Source: Anniella stebbinsi
Taxonomy: Eukaryota; Chordata; Lepidosauria; Squamata; Anniellidae
NCBI GenBank assembly: GCA_029215795.1
Contig: JARDYH010000001.1
Span: 352,308,154 to 352,372,153, forward strand
DNA: 64,000 nt
Direction: 5' to 3'
Position numbers and translations under genes: made by a program. The notes under the pieces were generated by a model. It was not told the origin of the DNA. It saw only the letters and a program-made list of their open reading frames with translations, and searched no databases. Within the stretch, counting starts at the first letter, position 1; the number at the start of each line of letters is the position of its first letter. Shown one piece after another: positions 22,183-33,294 of the stretch.

Positions 22183-22502
22183 TAGGGTGACCATATGAAA
22201 AGGAGGATAGGGCTCCTGTATCTTTAGCAGTTACATAAAAAAGGGAATTTAAGCAGATGTCATTTGTATACATGCAGCACATGGTGAAATTCCCTCTTCA
22301 TCACAAAAGTTAAAGCTGTAGGAGCCCTGCCCTCTTTTGTATCTAGTCAAGAGGGCAGGGGTCCTGCAGCTTTAACTGTTGTGATGAAGAAAGAATTTCA
22401 CCAGGTGCTGCATGCATACAAATGACACCTGCTGAAATTCCCTTTTCAATACAACTGTTAAATATACAGGAGCCCTGTCCTCCTTTTCATATGGTCACCC
22501 TA
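22183..22502. mobile_element. Hairpin MITE, divergent subfamily, with perfect 8-bp duplication
   Basis: Termini TAGGGTGACCATATG and CATATGGTCACCCTA, flanked by GGCATGGA on both sides (22175-22182 and 22503-22510). The arms carry CATGCAGCACATGG where most copies have CAATTAGTTCCTGG, marking a separate subfamily shared with 36447-36642. Confidence 0.97.
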
Positions 22503-22510
22503 GGCATGGA

Positions 22511-22735
22511 GCTGGGTGATGGTAGAACAGTACTCTACCACTGAGTTATGGTCCCACATGTCTGTGCATGATCATGAGGTGGGGTGCTTGGGGGCTTTGT
22601 GAGCTGTTTGTGTGCATGTAATTTTCAAGCACACAAATGTTTCATAGATGAATTTATTTATTTATTTGTTTGATATATACTCTGCCTTTGTACTAAAAGA
22701 ATGGCACTCAAGGCGGTTCCCACCACTGTCAAGCT
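22511..22735 (-). mobile_element. SINE debris: head fragment and tail fragment
   Basis: 'TACTCTACCACTGAGTTATG' at about 22533 is an antisense tRNA A-box head. 'TTTATTTATTTGTTTGATAT' and 'CACTCAAGGCGGTTCCC' at 22650-22730 are a SINE or L2-like tail. Whether they belong to one insertion is unclear. Confidence 0.5.
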
Positions 22736-22761
22736 GAAATGTATATAGAAGACAAGCATAG

Positions 22762-22790
22762 AGAGAGTGAGTGAGTGAGTGAGTGAGTGG
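22762..22790. repeat. (GAGT)n microsatellite
   Basis: About six GAGT units. Confidence 0.9.
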
Positions 22791-23154
22791 TGCATGAAAG
22801 ATATATGTGAATTGTATGTGTGTATAAGCATGCACACATGTGGGCCATCACCACCCCAGCAGCTGTCAGGACTGAAAGGGTTGTGGACTCCTGCCCTAAC
22901 ACCTGGGCCCTAAAATACCCACATGTTCCATTTTAATCAACTGGGGTTTCTCAGTCATTAGTACTACCTTATGTTCCATGTTCAGACAGCAATGGTTCTT
23001 ATTGGTGGTTCCATTATGATGGAATTCCCTCCGCTTGGAAGTGCATCAGAATCTAAGCCCAAGTATCTTCTTATAACAGATGTTATAACATAAATTATTA
23101 ATTAATTTATTTAGATGCCTCATAAAACAGATTGTGTAGGAGTCTAGACACTAT

Positions 23155-23340
23155 TTTACTGTCCTATACATATCTACTCAGAAGTAAGCTCCACTGAATT
23201 CAATAGGACTCCATTCCAAGTAACTGTATATAGGATATCAGCCTTAGTTTGCAATCCCATGCATACATACCTAGAAGAAAGTCCCATTAAACCTTATGGA
23301 ATTTCCTTTTGAGTAGACATGCGTAAGATCACACTGTTAG
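23155..23340. repeat. Two tandem units of an 'agtaagtcccattgaa' repeat
   Basis: Unit 1 has 'ACTCAGAAGTAAGCTCCACT' and 'ATTCAATAGGACTCC'; unit 2 has 'GAAGAAAGTCCCATTAAACC'. The same motif, single, occurs at 33797-33880. Family not identified. Confidence 0.55.
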
Positions 23341-23398
23341 GCTGTGAATTGATAAACCTTGTATCCACTTTCTTTGGAATGAGTCCTATTGAGACTTA

Positions 23399-23889
23399 GG
23401 GCTCATCTACACCTAAGGGTGTAGAGGGAGGGAGGGAGGATCACGGACTTACCTCCTTTTGCGATCCTCCCCCAGAATCTAGATGGCAGCATGACATCCC
23501 AGAAGGGAAGAGGGACGTCGCGGATGCCATTTTTTTTAAAGAAGAGGAGCTGAGTGGCCCTGATCTGCCAACAAAAGGTTAAAAACAAACCTGTGCCCCA
23601 ACCTCCCTCCCACCATCCTGGGGATGGCGACATTGCTAGTACCCCCATCTCCATGGGCATGGAGCCACCCCACACAGCTCCGTGCCTGTTTCAGGCCCTG
23701 GGAGTGCACAGCACACCAGCTGCAGTCCTCAGAATGGTCCTGGGAACACAGAAAAATCAGGATTTCCGTTATCCTGGGGTCATCCCTAGGTCATCCTCAG
23801 TTGATTCCAGGAAGCCCTGTGCATCATACGAACGCACACGGATGACCTAGGGATGAACCCTGGGTAAATGCCTCATGTAGACATGGCCC
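23399..23889. mobile_element. PIF/Harbinger-like element, long-TIR family, copy 1
   Basis: Termini GGGCTCATCTACACC and TCATGTAGACATGGCCC. The interior has the family order: A/T stretch before GGAGCTGAGTGGC, CAACAAAAGGTTAAAAAC, a GC-rich middle, and GATGACCTAGGGATGAACCC before the right end. Flanks are TTA and AAG, so no duplication remains. Related copies: 31606, 43122 and 52473. Confidence 0.75.
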
Positions 23890-24570
23890 AAGTTTTCAGT
23901 AGCCATCATAGTTCTTTAATTTAAATTGAGTGATCTTATTTACCAGATCTGACATAGCTTTACCCCTTTCTCCCAAAGAAGAGCTTAGAGTCAAAACTCT
24001 GCTGAGATCCTTGCATATTTTTAAGAGAAACTCACATATGAGTTTCTTACAAGATTTAATAATTTGTAATAAATCATGTCTAGGCCATTTCATTTCTTGC
24101 ATTGGTGTGTCTGTGCTGCCTCTTATTAAATTTAAAAAAGCATTAACAGAACCTTATATTCACATAGATCCAGGATGTATCTCTTTGTTGGTCCTAAGTA
24201 TGATTATGGCATTTGCAGAGACCCAACACGTTTGGTAAAATGGATACCCACAATGCATTGTGTGATGCATCATCTAGATCTCAGTTCTCTCCAATGAATA
24301 GAAAAAGAATCTTAGCATTCATGAGTAGCAAGATGACAATATGAAATATATCTCATGCTCCATGGCCTTGGAAATAATGAATTGATTTTCACAGATAATC
24401 TAAATTGTGAACTATTGAGCCACAACACATGAGAGAATAAGAACAACAATAAAGAAACCCCAGTAATAATATAATAATTTTTAAATGCACTCTTTTGTTT
24501 CAAATAGTGTAATTTTATTCAAACAGCTCCTTAATTTATGCATTTTGTGCCTTCCTTTCTTTTTCTGTAG

Positions 24571-24588
24571 CTCATGGACAAAGACAAG
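24571..24588 (+). other. Possible 18-nt microexon
   Basis: A long polypyrimidine tract ending in CTGTAG precedes CTCATGGACAAAGACAAG, which is followed at once by the donor-like GTAGAG. The segment is 18 nt, a multiple of three, and would read LMDKDK in frame 1. A TGC lies upstream of the tract, as for many SRRM4-dependent neural microexons. No host gene is visible, so this is a hypothesis only. Confidence 0.2.
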
Positions 24589-24918
24589 GTAGAGATTATT
24601 TAGAGTTTATATAAATATGCATATGTAAAAGCCACATACAGTAAGATTCAATCATCTCGGTATATTTGACAACAGGAAAATAAAAATGATGACACCGAGC
24701 ATCAAATTAACTTATTTTACTAGCTTCTATTTCAAACACATTTTAAAATGTGCAAAACAATGCAATTTGTTGTGGCTTGCTACTCCCGGTGTTCCTATTT
24801 AGCTATCCAGGTGATGTTCTCTCGGGAATCCACTCCGAACAGAGGCCTAATTCAAGACTGGATCACAACATCTGCACCAGATACAATTTGTCATCTTCTG
24901 TCTGGGAGCCCATTGGCT

Positions 24919-24931
24919 GTTACCTAGCAAC
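24919..24931 (+). promoter_or_regulatory. RFX X-box site 1
   Basis: GTTACCTAGCAAC fits the X-box consensus GTNRCC(N)RGYAAC at every defined position. An inverted CCAAT motif lies directly upstream. Confidence 0.55.
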
Positions 24932-24975
24932 TGGTCAATCTCACAGAGTATTTGTCATGACAAATTAGTAGTGTT

Positions 24976-24989
24976 GTTTCCATGGTAAC
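24976..24989. promoter_or_regulatory. RFX X-box site 2, palindromic
   Basis: GTTTCCATGGTAAC has the classic palindromic RFX form GTTNCCATGGNAAC. It lies 57 bp downstream of site 1 measured start to start. Confidence 0.6.
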
Positions 24990-25220
24990 CAGCTTTGTTA
25001 CTTAATTAAATTGATTTGAATCAGAATTGGCTTTCAGGGAAACAAGTGTGTTGTGTGAAGTAGTAAACATGAGCTAGCAGCTCGCCATTCATGCTGCAAC
25101 ATAGGATTACCCCCCTCAAAAAAAAACACCTGGCAAAGCCAAAAAGAAACAGAAACACAACCAAACACTGGGACCGGTGAAATTAACTTGGATTTATCGT
25201 GCTAGTTTTAAATTGTAATT

Positions 25221-26683
25221 TGCTAGACAAATATAACAAATTAACAGTGCCCTCCAATCAAAAGAAGAACAAACTGTTTCATCTGCTTGATGCTCGAAGT
25301 TGCAGTGACTGACTGTGGAGTTGTAATACAAACAGAAAGTGAAAATCTGAGATTGAAAGGGAGGAGAAAAAAGGATTATGGGCTTCAGCTTTAATGGCAC
25401 TTTCTACAGTTCTTGGGTTTCAGCAATACCATCTGATAACTCTGGAGCTCTCTTAGTTCAATTGCAGGTAGGATCACAGCCAACAACAACAAAGCAAACT
25501 CAATCAAGTTAAGGTTGCCATCTAGAATGGATGTCCGGGATTCAGTGGTGCCGCCCACCTCCTTCCTCTCCACAAGATCACCCAGTTGAACTGGCTGCAA
25601 GTGCTGGAGCCCAATTTGGATGTCAGCACAGAGTGCTGCCTAATCACTGCCTGAGCTGACAAGAGGAAGAAGTCCAACTCTGATGGGAAGGTGCATCATC
25701 AGCAATAGATAGGTCCAGTTGGATCATCCCTATAAAGGCTAAGGAATGTGGGCAGGGTGGGCAGGAAGCAGATGTTCCCAGGGATGAGAGTCTGGCAGGA
25801 GTGGAAAGGCAAGTTGGGACCAAAGCCAATGAGACAGAGTTGAAGATGTTCAAAGAGGGAAGGTTGGTGGAATGTTCAAGGACAGAAGAACCTACAAGGT
25901 GGGTCATAGGAATATTCATAGACAGACCCAATGTTCATCTCTTTCCTGCTGGGATGGGGCAGAGTCATGACTGGCAGTTCAGATTCAAACCTCAAGCAGT
26001 AGCAGTCAGGCCCCAATCCACATACCTAGAGAGGAGCAAGAGTGATGTGTTAAACCAAGGGATTGGCCATTGCTCTCCATGACTTAGGGTCCCTCACAGC
26101 CTAGCCTTTCTGTCCAAAGGGTCATGAGAAGCTCTTCACCTGATTTATCGGAAGGTTACATTTGCTAGATTAAGCAATTTAGCCCCAAAGGACAACTACC
26201 TGAAGGGGAGTGGAGGTGATGAAAGACAAGGCCCAGCAGAGACTGTACTTCAGATTTCCCAAAGGAGGAACATGAGATGGAAGCCCCAGAGAGGCCTGGG
26301 CACTTGATGGAAGGGAAAGCAAGGGTTAGGAATCTTGGGTTAATCTGGAACAGGACTGCAAGCTGATTACGTACCTGTACCCAGTGATGTAACTGCTGGA
26401 GAGGACTGGACATACCCACTTACCTGATGGTCCATTTGGTTATAGAAGCTATGGAGGAGAGAGAGTTTGATGTACCCTTACCTGGAGACCCTCTCAGAAC
26501 ATTTAATTACATCACAGGCAATATTTGAGGTAAACAAGGTTCTGCTCAAGTGGAATATTGGCAGAAATGTTAAAATAAATTTAACTAATCTTATTATGAT
26601 TGATGATGATATTTCTCAACAAACTGTCCACACACTTCAGAGTTCCCATGAAATTTTGCCTAGCGTGAATAACATTGCAGTGA
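25221..26683. other. Non-coding stretch, family unknown
   Basis: Bases 25500-26460 are more GC-rich than the surroundings and might be an old retroelement flank, but I see no LTR ends, primer binding site or protein motif. The short open frames are unsupported. Confidence 0.4.
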
Positions 26684-26840
26684 ATGGGAACATACATGTC
26701 GTATGCTGAGTCAGACCATTGGCCCATTTGTTCCAAACAATATTATCTAATTCCAACTGGCAGCAACTCTCTAGCTGTCAGGATGAGGTTTACAACTGGA
26801 GATTCCCAGGGCTGGACCAAGGACTTTCTGCTTATAAATC
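26684..26840 (-). mobile_element. tRNA-derived SINE, 3' part, antisense
   Basis: 'TGCTGAGTCAGACCATTGG' and 'AACTGGCAGCAACTCTCTAG' match the reversed body of the SINE at 2265-2490. The head at the far right is eroded. Confidence 0.7.
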
Positions 26841-27059
26841 AGATGATCTTCCAAATTCATGGCCATTTTTTAAGAACATGTTCTTGCTAATCTATCTTCT
26901 GCCCACTGATGCCCACTAAGTGGAGATTCTCCATTTTCCATTTCCTTTCTTCTTCCACTACATTCTTCTTGTTCCTTCTCCCACCACACCTAATATCATT
27001 CATGTTTTTCAGAGTCCACTTCCAGGTGTCCTAGATTTCCCAGGTAATGCCACTGTTCA

Positions 27060-27560
27060 CTAAAGGACCTCATATTCTCTTACAGATCTGCCCAGCAGCT
27101 GAGGTAGTCATTGGCAGCCCTCCTGGAACTACCATCTCCAATGGAAGAGAGGTGAGAAGCTACCAGAAAGAGACCCTTTCTGTAATTGCACTGCCTTTGT
27201 GTTTAATAAGGCAGATCAATCCTAATGCCTTACACACCAGGCAAAGTCTGTTCTCTTTACTTATTCTTTTAATAGTTAACTTTTGGTGCTTTCATATAAC
27301 ATTGTAGTGTAATGTTTGCTTCATGTTGCTGTGAAGCATTGTGAAGATGCCTAGTTTAGTCTGTAGATGGTTTTCAGTCTACTGAATTACTTAATTGTGG
27401 CATTTTCTCTATATTTTTAGATATTTGTTTTCCCTTTTATGATAGTTGATGTTCACTTTTATGATGGTGGAGGTTTGTCTGGAATTTACTTAAGCCGCCT
27501 TGAATGCCATTCACCAGGAAGGCAGCATATAAGTGTTTTCAATAAATACCTCAATAAATC
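27060..27560 (+). mobile_element. Old L2-type LINE 3' end
   Basis: Ends with 'TAAGCCGCCTTGAATGCC', 'GGAAGGCAGCATATAAGTG' and TTCAATAAATA, the L2 3' signature. The upstream part is too diverged to translate. An AG|... acceptor-like start at 27085 is coincidental in my view. Confidence 0.65.
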
Positions 27561-27668
27561 ACAATATATGGTTTGATTTTTATCCAAGAAACCATGGAGA
27601 TGTCATCCATTCAGGATATTTAAGGTCCACTGGATTAAAGAAAATTAGATGAAACCTTAACTTGAGCA

Positions 27669-27715
<47 letters not shown>
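27669..27715. repeat. (GATA)n microsatellite
   Basis: About eleven tandem GATA units. Confidence 0.97.
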
Positions 27716-28384
27716 TAGATATTCCTTCTCAACCAAAATATCTGATGGAATTTACTCATGTTTTCTATCCCCCAGACTGAGTGACGGAGAAGAGAGATTA
27801 TCATATTTACACTCTACATATAGTTAACGAAAGGAACATGCCCATTAAGTCTGAGTTCAGCTATTTGAAGGCTTTAGATATGCAATCTCACCGTTTCCTG
27901 AGTTTATCTGTATTTTATCTTGTGGTAATATATGGGCTGCTGCTGCTGTCCTTCCTGATCTTCTTGCAAATTTAGATGTAAAACTCAAGTTGTACTTTTC
28001 CTTATAAAATATTAAATGAATTGCTTGGAATAATTTGAGCACTCTCATTATGTATGATTGATTTAAAGCCCATGTGGAGCAGAAAGGAGTCATAAATGTT
28101 CTTGGCTGAAGTAGTCTTCATAAACAATAAACAGCAAAGTGGTGGCTGGCACCTAGCAAGGAGGAGGAGAATACCTGGAAACACACAGAATGCTGGCAAT
28201 CGTTACACGATGTGTTGCCCTGTGTCATTGCTCCATTCCTCATTTTTTTTCCTAACTGGGCTTGTTATTTATGGTTAGCAAGATGCCCAGCATTGTAAGA
28301 AGTGGGGTGAGTTGGAGATTTATTACAGAATCCCCAGAATGCTCAAGATAACATAGTTGGGACCCTAACCTGGAGTCAGGGGTT

Positions 28385-28800
28385 TTACCTTTATGCAACC
28401 TCCGGGTGCCTACCGTGAGGGAGGCTCAGAAGACATCAACAAGAGTGAGGGCCTTCTCTTTGGAGGCCCCCCAATTATTGAATGATCTCTTCAATGAAGC
28501 TTGCCTGGCACCAACATTACTATCTTTTCAGCACCAAGTCAAGACTTTTCTCTTTTCCCAGGCATTTAGCACTATGCGATGAGCTTAACTGATCTCAGAT
28601 CTGTTTTTAAGTTCAGCTGACAGTTTATAGTTGTTTATAGTTGTATGTTTTTGAATATGCAGTATGTTTTTTATGGTTTTTAATTTTGTATATCATTTTT
28701 AATTGTTTTAAACTTATGTAAACTGCCCAGAGAGCTTTGGCTATGGGGCAGTACAGAAATGTAATAAATAATAAGAAATGTAATAATTAAATAATAATAA
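28385..28800 (+). mobile_element. L2-type LINE 3' end with ORF2 C-terminus
   Basis: Translation of 28440-28580 gives RVRAFSLEAPQLLNDLFNEA and then a LLSFQHQVKTFLFSQAF block, the C-terminus of an L2 ORF2. The 3' UTR carries 'AACTGCCCAGAGAGCTTTGG' and an AATAAATAATAA tail. Preserved over 400 bp but with substitutions at key residues (RLWNDLP is changed to QLLNDLF). Confidence 0.85.
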
Positions 28801-29072
28801 CTGTGTTCCCACATTAGGGATGCTTGATGAACATAGGGTGCAATCCTTTGGTCTTGATGCGTCATGGATGGAGGGGTCCAATGGCAGAGAACTCTGTCCA
28901 TCCTCAACCCTGCTGTCAAGAGCCTTGCAGGGTGGGAGGAAGGTCAGAGGCTTTTTATGACCTCATCAGCCTCCTTTGCTACTAATATTGCTACATGGGC
29001 CTTAAAATGCACTTGAAATGTATATTGCGAATGAAAATATTTCCAACAATACATATTCAAATGAGAGTACTG

Positions 29073-29140
29073 TGCTGCAAAGACACATAACAGGCATGGC
29101 AAGAGTGCGATAAATCGCTGATGTGATGGAGCCCCTGTGA
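29073..29140. repeat. Short two-copy repeat of unknown family
   Basis: 'GGCATGGCAAGAGTGCGATA' followed by AATCGCTGATGTGATGGAGC recurs as a variant at 42108-42181 (CACTGGTGTGATGGAGC). Ends are not defined. Confidence 0.5.
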
Positions 29141-29254
29141 TCCAGAACCATGAAAATAGAACTTAGTGTCTTTGGCTTCAATCCAATAACTAACTTGCTC
29201 CATGAAGTTTAGTGGGATTTCAAGGTATGCCTAACCAACCTGCTGTGGATTTGG

Positions 29255-29730
29255 GCCTTTGTGTTTCTAAGCCCAATTCAAAGTGCCGGTTTTTTACCTT
29301 TAAAGCCCTAAATGGTTTGGGACCAAGCTACTTGAAGGACCGCCTACACCCATATCAGCCTGCCCACACTTTAAGATCAAAAAGAGAGGCCTTTCTCGCC
29401 TGCCCACCAGTGAGAGAAATTAGGAGAGGGCCTTCTCAGCAGTGGCCCCATACCTGTGGAACAAACTCCCAAACATGCACCATTCTTACAGGCTTTTAAG
29501 AAGGCCTTAAAAATGTTTTATTTTACTATGGACTTCTCATAAATGAATATTGTTTTGCTCCTGTGGGCCTTGTTGTTTTTTATAGTTTGTTTTTACTGTT
29601 AGCTTTTATTGTTTTAAACTGATATTTTACTATCGGTGCTTTCATTTCTTTTCATGTTTATGCTGTTTTATGTATGGTTGTACGCCGCCTTGGGGGGGCT
29701 TCTGCCCTGAAAGGTGGCTAAGAAATGTTT

Positions 29731-29769
<39 letters not shown>
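29255..29769 (+). mobile_element. L2-type LINE 3' end, relatively young
   Basis: FTFKALNGLGPSYLKDRLHP is readable from the start, matching the 3085-4157 copy almost base for base, then the 3' UTR 'CTTCTGCCCTGAAAGGTGGC' and a perfect (AAT)n tail (29731-29769). A frame break after about 60 codons shows it is inactive. 5' truncated. Confidence 0.9.
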
Positions 29770-30922
29770 GAGATGAGGTAAATGATGTTGCTGTTTTTCT
29801 ATTTGTTCATATTAACTTGCCTCTGCCTTAACCTCAGCCTGGCAAACAACAAACCAAACTATGTGAGAATATAAAATGCATTTCCAGAAGATGCCTTGGC
29901 TTGAACTTCTGAAGACCTCCAGTAAAAAGCATTGCTTCCAACCTGTGAGATAGCCTGATAAAAGACCCCATCAAGGCTGTTGTTTTCACCCAGGGGCATC
30001 AGTAAACCCTGAAGTAGCTCCACAGATATGGATGTGTTAAAAGAAGATGGTAGTAGGACATTGTTCCAGTGGTACTGAGTCAGATGCTATAAAGAGCCTT
30101 TTATAATGAAATTTACTCTTACTAATGACCTTAGGTAAAGCAGGGATAGTTTAAAGAGTTAGACCAACTGACCGTTATAACTGGCAATTTGTGTTAGCGG
30201 CTTCTACACACAAAATGGTCAATGATTATAGCTCATTTCATGGGTTTGTTAAATAATTACTTAAGCCACCTTAAAACAGCTTCAGTTGCAAATTCAGCAT
30301 TAAAGCTTATTCTCTGTCTGTCTTGATTTATGTTACAGGCAACATAGGCTGAAAGTTTGCAGTATTTTAACAAGCAAGTTCAATTCATGATGGGCTACAT
30401 TCACCGCCGAATAAGCAGACTCCCACTCCCAAAATGGGACTTGTCATTGCTCTCCTTCCCCTGAACATGACCCCCCTAAATCTGCTCTGGAAGGTCCTTC
30501 AGCTCTCTAGAGAAGATTTGGGGGCTGTCAGAGGTCTGGGGGTTGAAATCTGTTCCATCAGCAGTATCTGTTCGACTGAAGGATGAACACCATTGGATAC
30601 AAGCTATGACCCGACATTATTTGAAGTGCTGATGACTTTCACTTTGTGGGACCAGTACTATACATATACGCTGAAGATTGTAGAGGAAGGTAGACAACTT
30701 TGTTATTATTAAGGGCCATTCTATTCTCCAGGTAGCAGTCTGGGAAGCAAAAACAGATCTTGCCCATAACTGGACCCTTTACCAGAAGATTAGGCCATAT
30801 CATAAAATTGAAGCCACCTAGAAGTACAGGCATTGTAGTTATGAAGCATATGCATGTACAGGATTGCTTAAGGCATTCTACCTTCATGAATTATGAAGTG
30901 ACTTGATCCACATTGTCTAATC
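29770..30922. other. Non-coding stretch, nothing recognised
   Basis: More than 1.1 kb without repeat termini, RNA gene or credible exon. Confidence 0.45.
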
Positions 30923-31142
30923 CATGGGACGCTGGTGGCTTTGACTTCAGTGGGATTGTAAACCCATTCTATGTTTCAGTCAGAACCAACCAGAATGCTA
31001 AAGGAGCTATTCAAGGTGCTACACCCATTTTGGGGATAGTGTTCAGTACCTTGGATAGCTTCTTTTGAGTTCTGGCTGGTTCTGAGTGAAACCCAGAATG
31101 AGTTCAAAGTCCCACCGAAATCAGAGGCATCAGCCTCCACTG
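30923..31142. mobile_element. Small palindromic hAT-like MITE (CAGTG type), copy 2, perfect duplication
   Basis: CATGGGACGCTGGTGGC and CATCAGCCTCCACTG bound 220 bp. A perfect 8-bp duplication GTCTAATC lies on both sides (30915-30922 and 31143-31150). Inner arms are 'GTTTCAGTCAGAACCAACCA' and 'GGCTGGTTCTGAGTGAAAC'. Confidence 0.95.
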
Positions 31143-31605
31143 GTCTAATCTAATATGCAGACCAGAGTTTAATTATCACTGACTTTTGCAGGGTTTTTTT
31201 TTCTGAGAGAAAACAAGTTTAGAAATAAGTTTAGACATATGTATCTTGAGAGAATATGGATTTAAATAGGAATTTCCATGCAGTTTTCTTTTAAAAAATA
31301 AATTCACAAATTAGTGTGGAAATGGGATGGAACATATTTTGGGTTGAACACATGTGAAAGTGATATGGACTGGAAATTGACTTTCTCATCTATCACTATG
31401 TACGTGGCCATAATCAAAGTGTGTTGTAAAATCCAACCATGGACAAGTTCCTCTAACACCATGCCTATCCTTGACACTGGCCCTACCCAGGACACCATGA
31501 ACAGCCATTGTCCAATGTCCTGTCAGGTATGCAGAAGAAAAGATGCTGCATTAGCCCAACATGTATTCTGGATATACCTAAATTGTCACTCTTTGCTAAT
31601 TCTAG
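31143..31605. other. Non-coding stretch, nothing recognised
   Basis: No family signature; short frames on both strands without motifs. Confidence 0.45.
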
Positions 31606-31743
31606 GGGCTCAACTACACCTGCAGCCCTTTGGGGAGTGGGGAGGGATGATCACAGAATGTTCCACTTCCGGGATTATCCCTCAGGGACCACAGGTCAGT
31701 GAGATGTCCCAGACATAAAGAAGGTCATTCCAGTGTGACATTA

Positions 31744-31782
<39 letters not shown>

Positions 31783-32106
31783 AAAGAGGAGACATTTGCA
31801 CAATTGCGCAAGTGCAATCCTGTGTGAAGGACCATTTTAAAAACAACAACAATCTTAGCACTGTAAGATGCTGAGCGCCATCCAAAAGGTGGTGAAAATG
31901 GTCTCCCCCCCACCCCTGATGCCCATGTACTCCCCCCCCCCCCACACACACACAGCTCTGTGGCCATTCTCCTGGGATAGTCCCAGCTATCCCAGGAGAA
32001 TGGAGTGCTTGTCCCAGGTTCACCCCGGGATCAGCTGTGCATCATTTGGATGTGCAGGGATGACCTCGTGACCACCCCGGGATCAATGGCAGCTGTAGAC
32101 ATGCCC
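31606..32106. mobile_element. PIF/Harbinger-like element, long-TIR family, copy 2
   Basis: Termini GGGCTCAACTACACC and GCTGTAGACATGCCC are flanked by TAG on both sides (31603-31605, 32107-32109), a 3-bp duplication. Inside are a (TTA)n tract (31742-31781) and a perfect 17-bp-arm hairpin (31964-32003). Confidence 0.85.
31964..32003. repeat. Perfect 17-bp inverted repeat, 6-nt loop
   Basis: CCATTCTCCTGGGATAG and CTATCCCAGGAGAATGG are exact complements around TCCCAG. It lies inside the Harbinger-like element. Confidence 0.97.
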
Positions 32107-32475
32107 TAGGACTCCTTTGTTTTGCCTTTTCCCATCCCTGCCTAACAACAGCCCTGTCACACATACATAGCATTACAGTTAAAGAAATACAGGATTTAAT
32201 CTGGATCAGGATCCAGTCCTCAGAACCTGTTTTAAGTGCCAGAGCTAAATTCTCAATATGGGGATATACCTACAACCAAGACTGAATTACCACAACCAGT
32301 ATGAATTAATATGACAACTAATTCAGAATGATTCAGTGTGATACCTAGGAAGTAGATATCCTCAGGAACAAATGTGGCTATCTCTGGTGACGTAAATAAG
32401 CTCCTTCAGGCATAATCTAATTACTGATTATTTACACTGTCTAGTGAACAGGTAATAAAAACTTTCAGGTTGAGG
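32107..32475. other. Non-coding stretch, nothing recognised
   Basis: About 370 bases between two transposons, without recognisable content. Confidence 0.5.
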
Positions 32476-32965
32476 CTTTTCAGTAGGTCTGTGCACCATT
32501 CCCCGATTCACCTCGGAGGCTGTTTTTGAGCCCTCAAAACACCCCCGATTTGCTTCGAGTTGCTTCAGGGGTTGCCCTTCTCACCTTGGCACTGAAGCCT
32601 AGGTGAGCTTCAAGGGCTCCGAGGTGACTGAGCCTTGTGTGTCCCTGGGTGCCAGCCATGCAGCCAGTACCCAGGAAAGTCAGTAACAAGGCTGAGCAGG
32701 AGCCCATTGGACTCCTGACTTCCTACTCCCTCCCTCCCTGCCCTCTAGTCACCCCCTCATCCCCCAACCCACAGCCGCTGCCACCAGGACTTATCAGCTC
32801 ACCTGCCGCTGCTGCCGCATGGCTGCCACCATCGTTGCCCACTGCCATTGCTGCCACAACCAGGAAACATGTCCTCCTTCTGTGAACCAGGCTGTGATTT
32901 CAAGATATCTTGGGGGCTCCATTTTAGTACATCTATGGCCACAAACTACGGCAGCCACAAAGAGC

Positions 32966-33138
32966 AATTATTATTATTTATTATTTTATTCCATTTATAT
33001 ACTGCCCCATAGCCAAAGTTCTCTGGGCGGTTTACAAAAATTAAAAACATTGAACATTAAAAACACTGATGTATAAAATTTTAAACCATAAAAAGTATAA
33101 AAACAAGTTATACTTACAATAGCCTTTAAAAATAACAA
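32966..33138 (-). mobile_element. L2-type LINE 3' end nested in the hAT-type element
   Basis: ATT-rich tail, then 'TATACTGCCCCATAGCC' and 'TCTCTGGGCGGTTTAC', the antisense L2 3' signature. Confidence 0.85.
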
Positions 33139-33294
33139 TTCTGGGTCAAGGCAGTGGTGGCAAGGTGGCAAGGCGGCGATTGCAAGGTGGCGGTGGCAGG
33201 TGAGCAGGGACAGTGGAGAGAGGGAGGTGAGTCCAATGGACCCACATCAAGCCTTGCACTGGATTTCCTGGAACAATGGCTGGGAGGGCCCAGT

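Larger units (their letters stand above)
23890..25220. promoter_or_regulatory. Repeat-poor island with RFX motifs, candidate regulatory block
   Basis: About 1.3 kb without transposon termini. The core at 24480-25040 combines homeobox-like AT motifs (TTAATTAAATTGATT), an inverted CCAAT (ATTGG at 24912), two RFX sites and a splice-site-flanked 18-mer. This could be an enhancer or an intron around a microexon. The reading is inference from motif density and the absence of old repeats. Confidence 0.45.

Noticed and set aside
24571..24588. Calling the 18-nt segment a coding exon outright
   Set aside because: Splice signals alone are common by chance; it is listed only as a low-confidence candidate.
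27084..27150. Exon-like segment after TTCTCTTACAG
   Set aside because: The flanking sequence is an old L2 3' end, and no protein similarity or convincing donor supports an exon.
27669..27715. CRISPR-like or other spaced repeat array
   Set aside because: It is a plain tetranucleotide microsatellite; no spaced direct repeats of CRISPR type exist in the window, which is vertebrate DNA.
32637..32885. Proline/alanine-rich frame resembling a low-complexity protein
   Set aside because: It lies inside the 1308-bp hAT-type element and reflects GCC-rich repeats.
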